Shown: one piece after another, positions 58,319 through 64,000 of the stretch
How positions within the stretch are numbered: the stretch's first letter is position 1
Layout: every line of letters starts with the position of its first letter
Assembly: GCA_903877095.1 (NCBI GenBank)
Contig: CAIRCP010000051.1
Coordinates: forward strand, 1 to 64,000
DNA from: an uncultured Actinomycetes bacterium
GTDB lineage: Bacteria > Actinomycetota > Actinomycetes > Mycobacteriales > Mycobacteriaceae
Direction: 5' to 3'
DNA: 64,000 bases
Notes under the pieces: model-generated
What the model saw: the letters and a program-made list of their open reading frames with translations, nothing else
What the model was told of the DNA's origin: nothing
Database searches by the model: none
Program-made: the position numbers and the translations under genes

Positions 58319-59536
58319 CTACGTCAGCTGCTTCTTGAGGTTGTGGGCCAGCGTGGCCAGGAACTGCTCGCTGGTCTGATACGGCTGATCAGGGCTGATC
58401 AGAAGCGCGAGGTCCTTGGTCATCTGCCCGCCCTCCACGGTGTGGATCACCACCTCTTCGAGGGTCTCGGCGAACTCGATGACCGCCGGGGTGTTGTCGA
58501 GCTTGCCGCGGTGCTGCAGGCCGCGCGTCCAGGCGAAGATCGACGCGATCGGGTTGGTGGAGGTGGGCCTGCCCTGCTGGTGCTGCCGATAGTGCCGGGT
58601 GACGGTGCCGTGCGCCGCTTCGGCCTCCACCGTCTTGCCGTCCGGGGTCAACAGCACCGAGGTCATCAGGCCCAGCGAGCCGTAGCCCTGCGCGACGATG
58701 TCGGATTCGACGTCGCCGTCGTAGTTCTTGCACGCCCAGACGTAGCCGCCCTCCCACTTCAGGCAGGACGCCACCATGTCGTCGATCAGCCGGTGCTCGT
58801 AGGTCAGCCCGCGCTTGTCGAACTCTTCTTTGTAATCCTCGTCGAAAATGCGCTGGAACTCGTCTTTGAACATGCCGTCGTAGGCCTTGAGAATGGTGTT
58901 CTTCGTCGACAGATACACCGGATAGTTCTGCTGCAGCGCGTAGCTGAACGACGAGCGGGCGAAGTCCTGGATGGACTTCTTGAAGTTGTACATCCCCATG
59001 ACCACCCCGCCGTCCTCGGGGATGTGCACCACCTCGTGCACGATCGGCTCGCTGCCGTCGTCGGGGGTGAAGCTCAGCATTACGGTGCCCGGCCGGTCCA
59101 CCTTGAAGTTGGTGGCGCGGTACTGGTCGCCGAAGGCGTGCCGGCCGATGATGATCGGCTTGGTCCAGCCGGGCACCAGACGCGGGATGTTGGAGATGAC
59201 GATCGGCGCACGGAAGATGGTGCCGCCAAGGATGTTGCGGATGGTGCCGTTGGGCGAGAGCCACATCTCCTTGAGGTTGAACTCCTTGACGCGGGCCTCG
59301 TCAGGAGTGATCGTGGCGCACTTGACGCCGACGTGGTGCTTGAGGATGGCGTTCGCGGAGTCGATCGTGACCTGGTCGTCGGTGGCGTCGCGGTGCTCGA
59401 TGCCCAGGTCGTAGTACTCCAGGTTCACATCGAGATAGGGCAGGATCAGCGTGTCTTTGATCAGCTTCCAGATGATTCGAGTCATCTCGTCGCCGTCGAG
59501 CTCGACAACGGTGCCTTCGACCTTGATCTTCGACAT
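58319..59536 (-). CDS. icd: NADP-dependent isocitrate dehydrogenase
   Basis: Homodimeric eukaryote-like isocitrate dehydrogenase of 405 aa: [58 protein letters not shown] and [14 protein letters not shown]. It converts isocitrate to 2-oxoglutarate, giving NADPH. Matches Rv3339c and keeps the M. tuberculosis orientation relative to sigF, unlike the genes inside the inverted block. A perfect 12-bp hairpin stands directly upstream of its GAGGAGG ribosome binding site. Confidence 0.96.
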   Translation of the reverse strand: MSKIKVEGTVVELDGDEMTRIIWKLIKDTLILPYLDVNLEYYDLGIEHRDATDDQVTIDSANAILKHHVGVKCATITPDEARVKEFNLKEMWLSPNGTIRNILGGTIFRAPIVISNIPRLVPGWTKPIIIGRHAFGDQYRATNFKVDRPGTVMLSFTPDDGSEPIVHEVVHIPEDGGVVMGMYNFKKSIQDFARSSFSYALQQNYPVYLSTKNTILKAYDGMFKDEFQRIFDEDYKEEFDKRGLTYEHRLIDDMVASCLKWEGGYVWACKNYDGDVESDIVAQGYGSLGLMTSVLLTPDGKTVEAEAAHGTVTRHYRQHQQGRPTSTNPIASIFAWTRGLQHRGKLDNTPAVIEFAETLEEVVIHTVEGGQMTKDLALLISPDQPYQTSEQFLATLAHNLKKQLT

Positions 59537-59556
59537 GTGAGTCGCCCATCCTCCTC

Positions 59557-59584
59557 GGCCCCGCGAGCAAGCGCTCGCGGGGCC
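59557..59584 (-). promoter_or_regulatory. Perfect 12-bp hairpin abutting the icd ribosome binding site
   Basis: GGCCCCGCGAGC and GCTCGCGGGGCC pair fully around a 4-base loop (59569-59572). The GAGGAGG site follows immediately on the minus strand (59556-59550) and lies 13 nt before ATG 59536. It could stabilise the mRNA or control access to the site. Confidence 0.6.
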
Positions 59585-59698
59585 AACATTACAAGGGGGA
59601 CCACGCGCACGGAGGTCCGTCGCGCATGGTTCCGCTCACTTCGTTCACCGGATTGGCGGCTGGCCAGCAGCCGTGGGTTTGCGATACGCTTCCAAGCG

Positions 59699-59828
59699 GT
59701 CATGAGTGCCAGCGTTTAAGCCCCGGCTTGCTGGCCGGCAACCCTCCAACCGCGGTGGGGTGCCCCGGGTGCAGGACCAGGTTGAGCAGCCGTAGCGGGC
59801 TGCACGGCAAGCGCGGGTCCGCCATGAC
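59699..59828 (+). ncRNA. SAM-IV riboswitch upstream of metC
   Basis: The stretch with CATGAGTGCCAGCG, CCCCGGCTTGCTGGCCGGCA, ACCCTCCAACCGCGGTGGGG, TGCCCCGGGTG and CCAGGTTGAG matches the actinobacterial SAM-IV riboswitch as recalled. A closing stem GTCATG (59699-59704) with CATGAC (59823-59828) is visible. It precedes metC by about 145 bp and should repress the metC-metX operon when S-adenosylmethionine is abundant. Confidence 0.88.
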
Positions 59829-59973
59829 GGGCCCCCCGAGTAGACAGGGAAACCTGATGCGGAGCCCTCATATGTGTCGCTGTCGGTGAGTAGTACCGGC
59901 GCCGCCCCGTCACCCCCCTGATGCCGCCGCGCCGTTCCCCACCCTCAGCGATACCCCAGGAGCGAGACACCCC

Positions 59974-61359
59974 ATGAGCAATGAAAAACCGACCACCGAC
60001 ACTTGGTCCTTCGAGACCAAGCAGATCCACGCCGGCCAGACCTCGGACCCCACGACCAACGCCCGGGCCCTACCGATCTACCAGACCACCTCCTACACCT
60101 TCGATAGCACCGACCACGCCGCGGCGCTATTCGGTCTGGCCGAGCCGGGCAACATCTACACCCGGCTGATGAATCCGACCACCGACGTCGTCGAGCAGCG
60201 CATCGCCGCACTGGAGGGCGGAGTCGCCGCGTTGTTCCTGTCCTCGGGCCAGGCGGCGGAGACGTTCGCGATCCTCAACCTCGCCGGCGCCGGCGATCAC
60301 ATCGTCTCCAGCCCGCGACTGTACGGCGGCACCTACAACCTGCTGCACTACACGCTGCCCAAACTCGGGATCGAGACCACCTTCGTCGAAGACCCCGATG
60401 ACCTCGACTCCTGGCAGGCCGCGGTGCGTCCCAACACCAAGGCGTTCTTCGGTGAGACGATCTCCAACCCGAAGATCGACATCCTCGACATACCCGGGGT
60501 TTCGTCGGTCGCCCACGCCAACGGGGTACCGCTGATCGTGGACAACACCATCGCGACGCCGTACCTGATCCAGCCGCTGTCCCACGGCGCGGACATCGTG
60601 GTCCACTCGGCGACCAAGTACCTGGGCGGGCACGGCACCGCGATCGCCGGCGTGATCGTCGACGGCGGCACCTTCGACTGGCGCGTTGAAAAATCTGGGC
60701 AAGCGCGCTTCCCCGGTTTCACCACCCCGGATCCGAGTTATCACGGTGTGGTGTTCGCCAACCTCGGCGCCCCGGCGTACGCGCTGAAGGCCCGGGTGCA
60801 ACTGCTGCGTGACCTCGGTTCGGCCGCGTCCCCGTTCAACGCGTTCCTGATCGCGCAGGGCCTGGAGACGTTGAGTCTGCGCATCGAACGGCACGTCGCC
60901 AACGCCCAGAAAGTCGCGGAGTTCCTGGCCGCGCACGACGGCGTGGTCAGCGTCAACTACGCGGGCCTGCCGAGTTCACCCTGGTACGAGCGAGGAAAGA
61001 AGCTGGCGCCCAAGGGGACCGGTGCGGTGCTGTCGTTCGAGCTGGCCGGCGAGGGGCAGGCTGCCGTGGAAAAAGGTAAAGCGTTCGTCAACGCGCTGAC
61101 GCTGCACAGCCACGTCGCCAACATCGGCGATGTGCGCTCCCTGGTGATCCACCCGGCGTCCACCACCCACCAGCAACTCTCCCCCGAGGAGCAGCTGGCC
61201 ACCGGGGTCACCCCCGGGCTGGTGCGGCTGGCGGTCGGGCTGGAGGGGATCGACGACATCCTCGCCGATCTGGAACGCGGCTTCGCAGCCGCCAGATCAT
61301 TGTCCGGCGCTAGCGGTGACGGGCTGGCAACGGACCCGCGCGCCGTGGCGGCCATTTGA
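59974..61359 (+). CDS. metC: O-acetylhomoserine sulfhydrylase/aminocarboxypropyltransferase
   Basis: PLP enzyme of 461 aa in the Cys/Met metabolism family making homocysteine from O-acetylhomoserine and sulfide. Seen: [50 protein letters not shown] and the PLP lysine in [16 protein letters not shown] near residue 210. Downstream of the SAM-IV riboswitch and 11 bp from metX; equals Rv3340. The symbol metC follows mycobacterial usage; the reaction is that of MetY-type enzymes. Confidence 0.94.
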   Translation: MSNEKPTTDTWSFETKQIHAGQTSDPTTNARALPIYQTTSYTFDSTDHAAALFGLAEPGNIYTRLMNPTTDVVEQRIAALEGGVAALFLSSGQAAETFAILNLAGAGDHIVSSPRLYGGTYNLLHYTLPKLGIETTFVEDPDDLDSWQAAVRPNTKAFFGETISNPKIDILDIPGVSSVAHANGVPLIVDNTIATPYLIQPLSHGADIVVHSATKYLGGHGTAIAGVIVDGGTFDWRVEKSGQARFPGFTTPDPSYHGVVFANLGAPAYALKARVQLLRDLGSAASPFNAFLIAQGLETLSLRIERHVANAQKVAEFLAAHDGVVSVNYAGLPSSPWYERGKKLAPKGTGAVLSFELAGEGQAAVEKGKAFVNALTLHSHVANIGDVRSLVIHPASTTHQQLSPEEQLATGVTPGLVRLAVGLEGIDDILADLERGFAAARSLSGASGDGLATDPRAVAAI

Positions 61360-61370
61360 GTGAGCCGGAT

Positions 61371-62513
61371 ATGACCCTCTCCTACCAGCGAATCGAGACA
61401 CTGCCCGCCGAGGGTGAGATCGGCGTGGTGGACATCGGCGCGCTGACCTGCGAGCGCGGCGCGGTAATCGACAACGTGTCGATCGCCGTGCAGCGCTGGG
61501 GCGAACTCTCGCCGAAGCGCGACAACGTCGTGGTGGTGCTGCATGCGCTCACCGGCGACTCGCACGTGATCGGCCCGGCCGGTCCCGGCCATCCCACCCC
61601 CGGCTGGTGGGACGGCGTGATCGGCCCCGGGGCCCCGATCGACACCAACCGCTGGTGCGCGGTGTCGACCAACGTGCTGGGCGGGTGCCGCGGTTCGACG
61701 GGTCCCAGCTCGCTGGCCAGAGATGGGAAACCCTGGGGCTCGCGGTTTCCGTTGATCACCGTGCGCGACCAGGTCAACGCTGACGTCGCCGCGCTGGCGG
61801 CGCTGGGCATCACCGAGGTGGCCGCGGTCGTCGGCGGGTCGATGGGCGGGGCACGCGCGCTGGAGTGGATGGTCGGCTATCCCGACCGGGTTCGGGCGGC
61901 GCTGGTGCTGGCCGTCGGCGCGCGGGCCACCGCCGACCAGATTGGCACCCAGAGCTCGCAGATCGCGGCCATCACCACCGACCCGAACTGGCAGGGCGGC
62001 GACTACCACGGCACCGGGCGCTCCCCTGACACCGGCCTGCAGCTGGCCCGCCGGTTCGCCCACCTGACCTACCGCGGCGAAACCGAGTTGGACACCCGGT
62101 TCGGCAATGACGGCCAGGGCAGCGGGGACGATCAGGAGGATCCCCTGTCCGGTGGCCGGTATGCGGTGCAGAGTTACCTGGAATATCAGGGCGCCAAGCT
62201 GATCCAGCGGTTCGACGCCGGCAGCTATGTGACCCTGACCCAGACGCTGTCCAACCACGACGTGGGGCGCGGGCGGGGCGGCGTCGCCGCCGCGCTGCGG
62301 TCCTGTCCGGTGCCGACGGTGGTCGGCGGCATCACCTCCGACCGGCTCTACCCGCTGCGGCTGCAGCAGGAATTGGCCGATCTGCTGCCGGGCTGCGAGC
62401 GGCTGAACGTCGTGGAGTCCATCTACGGACACGACGGCTTCCTCATCGAAACCGAGGCGGTCGGTGAGTTGGTGCGCGAGGCGCTGGCGCTGGCCGACGA
62501 GCAGCGCCGATGA
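61371..62513 (+). CDS. metX: Homoserine O-acetyltransferase
   Basis: Alpha/beta-hydrolase-fold acetyltransferase of 380 aa (metA in M. tuberculosis naming) activating homoserine with acetyl-CoA. Motifs: [27 protein letters not shown], nucleophile Ser in [14 protein letters not shown] near residue 155 and the catalytic His in [17 protein letters not shown] 61371 gives the expected family length; a TTG at 61356 overlapping the metC stop is possible. It completes the riboswitch-controlled methionine operon with metC. Confidence 0.94.
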   Translation: MTLSYQRIETLPAEGEIGVVDIGALTCERGAVIDNVSIAVQRWGELSPKRDNVVVVLHALTGDSHVIGPAGPGHPTPGWWDGVIGPGAPIDTNRWCAVSTNVLGGCRGSTGPSSLARDGKPWGSRFPLITVRDQVNADVAALAALGITEVAAVVGGSMGGARALEWMVGYPDRVRAALVLAVGARATADQIGTQSSQIAAITTDPNWQGGDYHGTGRSPDTGLQLARRFAHLTYRGETELDTRFGNDGQGSGDDQEDPLSGGRYAVQSYLEYQGAKLIQRFDAGSYVTLTQTLSNHDVGRGRGGVAAALRSCPVPTVVGGITSDRLYPLRLQQELADLLPGCERLNVVESIYGHDGFLIETEAVGELVREALALADEQRR

Positions 62514-63256
62514 ATGACGGCGGAAAGAAGGAACGGTCGCTGTCGTTCGGCGCGCAGGCTTCGGCCTACGAACGGGGCCGGCCGTCGTATCCGCCGGAGG
62601 CGGTCGACTGGCTGCTGGCATCGGATCCAACGGCCCCGGTGCGCGACGTGCTGGACCTCGGTGCCGGCACCGGCAAGCTGACCAGCCGACTGGTGGAACG
62701 CGGTCTCAACGTGGTGGCCGTCGACCCCATCGCCGAATTGCTCGACGTGCTGCGCGCGACGCTGCCTGACACCCCCGCACTACTGGGCACCGCCGAGCAA
62801 ATTCCGCTGCCGGACAACAGCATTGACGCCGTGCTGGTGGCACAGGCCTGGCATTGGTTCGACCCCGACCGGGCAGCGGCCGAGATAGCGCGGGTATTGC
62901 GGCCGGGTGGACGACTCGGGCTGCTGTGGAATGTGCGCGACGAAAGGCTGGGCTGGGTCAAGGAGTTCGGGCACATCGTCGGCCTTGAGTACGACTGGGC
63001 GAACCGAACCATCGTGCTGCCCACGCCGTTCGTCGATGTGCAGACCCACCAGGTGGAGTGGACGAACTACATCACCCCGCAGGCCCTGATCGACTACGTC
63101 GCCTCCCGCAGTTACTGCATCACCTCTCCGGCCCATGTCCGCACCCGCACCCTGGAGGACGTGCGCCACCTGCTGGCCACCCACCCGGCGCTGGCCGGCG
63201 CGCAGGGCATCGCCCTGCCCTACGTGACGGTGTGCGCCCGGGCGGTGCTGACTTAG
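62510..63256 (+). CDS. Class I SAM-dependent methyltransferase (Rv3342-like)
   Basis: A 248-aa methyltransferase with motif [20 protein letters not shown] near residue 47, [20 protein letters not shown] and [13 protein letters not shown]. The ATG overlaps the metX stop (ATGA), so it is translated with the methionine operon. Substrate unknown. Confidence 0.92.
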   Translation: MNDGGKKERSLSFGAQASAYERGRPSYPPEAVDWLLASDPTAPVRDVLDLGAGTGKLTSRLVERGLNVVAVDPIAELLDVLRATLPDTPALLGTAEQIPLPDNSIDAVLVAQAWHWFDPDRAAAEIARVLRPGGRLGLLWNVRDERLGWVKEFGHIVGLEYDWANRTIVLPTPFVDVQTHQVEWTNYITPQALIDYVASRSYCITSPAHVRTRTLEDVRHLLATHPALAGAQGIALPYVTVCARAVLT

Positions 63257-63546
63257 CTGGTTCCCAGCGGGTCGATGGTGTACGCGGTGTAGACCATCAC
63301 CAGGCTGATGGTCGTCATGGTGGCGAAGTCCAGTGATTTGGTCCGGACCACCAGCAGCCCTGCCCGATCCTCCGGAAGCACCAGTCGCAGCGCCGCGGCG
63401 ACGCCCACCCCGACCCCGATCAGGAACGCCCCGCGGCGCCAGAACCCGGCGGCGACCAAAATCAGCGCGACCACGAAGATTCCCGCGACAGTCAGGATCG
63501 GCCACTGCGACCGCACCAGACGCCGGGCGTATTCGCGGGCCGTCAC
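63253..63546 (-). CDS. DUF3017 membrane protein (Rv3355c-like)
   Basis: A 97-aa protein with three hydrophobic segments ([55 protein letters not shown]). GTG 63546 overlaps the folD stop (GTGA), which fixes the start and matches the length I recall for Rv3355c. Function unknown; linked to folD in mycobacteria. Confidence 0.85.
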   Translation of the reverse strand: MTAREYARRLVRSQWPILTVAGIFVVALILVAAGFWRRGAFLIGVGVGVAAALRLVLPEDRAGLLVVRTKSLDFATMTTISLVMVYTAYTIDPLGTS

Positions 63547-64000
63547 CGCCGGGCTTCTGCCAGATCCGATTCCGCCCGTTCGACGACGTTGGTCAGCAGG
63601 AACGCTCTGGTCAACGGGCCGACACCGCCCGGGTTGGGTGACACATAGCCGGCGACGCCCCACACGTCGGGGGCGACGTCGCCGGTCAGTTTGCCGTCGA
63701 CCCGGCTGACGCCCACGTCGACCACCGCAGCGCCCGGGCGCACCATGTCGGCGGTGAGCATGTGCGGCACGCCGACGGCGGCCACCACGACGTCGGCCTG
63801 CCTGGTCAACGCGGCGAGGTCACGAGTTCCGGTGTGGCACAACGTCACTGTGGCGTTCTCCGTGCGCCGGGTCAGCAGCAGGCCCAGCGGGCGGCCCACG
63901 GTGACACCGCGGCCGATCACCACCACATGCGAGCCGTCGATCGGCACGTCGTAGCGGCGCAGCAGGGCCACGATGCCGCGCGGGGTGCAGGGCAGCGGTG
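63543..64000 (-). CDS. folD: Methylenetetrahydrofolate dehydrogenase/cyclohydrolase (3' part)
   Basis: C-terminal half of FolD, cut by the window edge. Seen: [38 protein letters not shown] (NADP site), [20 protein letters not shown] and the terminal [19 protein letters not shown]. The enzyme interconverts methylene-, methenyl- and formyl-tetrahydrofolate, feeding purine and methionine synthesis. Matches Rv3356c. Confidence 0.95.
   Translation of the reverse strand, partial: PLPCTPRGIVALLRRYDVPIDGSHVVVIGRGVTVGRPLGLLLTRRTENATVTLCHTGTRDLAALTRQADVVVAAVGVPHMLTADMVRPGAAVVDVGVSRVDGKLTGDVAPDVWGVAGYVSPNPGGVGPLTRAFLLTNVVERAESDLAEARR

Overview
The window is high-GC chromosomal DNA from a mycobacterium, most likely a rapidly growing, environmental Mycolicibacterium-type species. 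This rests on recognisable family content and on gene order known from M. tuberculosis (Rv3274c-Rv3356c): fadE25, purE/purK, birA, accD5/accE5, maf, sseA, accA3, sigF/rsbW, lhr, nei2, glpD2, lpdA, upp, punA, add, sdhCDAB, dacB1, trpS, icd1, metC/metX and folD are all present. No tRNA, rRNA, CRISPR array, phage or insertion sequence was seen.

Layout. 1-2.8 kb: the 5' part of a secreted glycine-rich PGRS-type protein and a small secreted Ala/Pro-tailed protein. 2.9-7.9 kb: biotin ligase, then fadE25, purE, purK, a GtrA protein and a PH-domain membrane protein. 7.9-13.4 kb: one plus-strand run of decarboxylase, accD5, accE5, maf, sseA and a sufE-like gene. 13.4-16.4 kb: an unusual minus-strand operon of a small membrane protein, PAP2 phosphatase, TrpE-like and TrpG-like proteins. 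16.5-20.0 kb: accA3, then the sigF/rsbW locus with two divergent SigF-type promoters. 20.2-56.8 kb: a large block in inverted order relative to M. tuberculosis. It holds a lipoprotein lipase, trpS, a YihY-type protein, dacB1, a putrescine/GABA catabolic cluster, sdhBADC, add, satS, upp, punA, amiA1, lpdA, glpD2, a pseudouridine synthase, nei2, lutCBA, lhr and a ferredoxin/reductase/P450 operon. 56.8-64 kb: an alpha/beta hydrolase, icd, a SAM-IV riboswitch with metC-metX-methyltransferase, a DUF3017 protein and folD.

The main discovery is that the 36.5-kb block from about 20,247 to 56,773 appears to have been inverted by one event that cut two genes. The 3' part of an epoxide hydrolase gene and the 3' part of xthA lie back to back at 20.25 kb. 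The matching 5' parts lie back to back at 56.78 kb. Flipping the block on paper restores both genes on the minus strand and restores the M. tuberculosis-like order. One junction is clean and the other carries about 11-13 bp of filler, with no long inverted repeat, which looks like end joining rather than a reversible switch.

Functional themes: acyl-CoA carboxylase assembly (birA, accA3, accD5, accE5); sulfur handling (sseA, sufE-like, metC/metX with riboswitch); polyamine turnover (decarboxylase, aminotransferase, aminobutyraldehyde dehydrogenase, permease, Lrp regulator); nucleobase salvage (add, upp, punA); respiratory and lactate/glycerol oxidation (sdh, lut, glpD2); DNA repair (nei2, lhr, broken xthA); and general stress control (sigF). 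Several genes appear leaderless, with a -10 hexamer 6-8 nt before the start codon.
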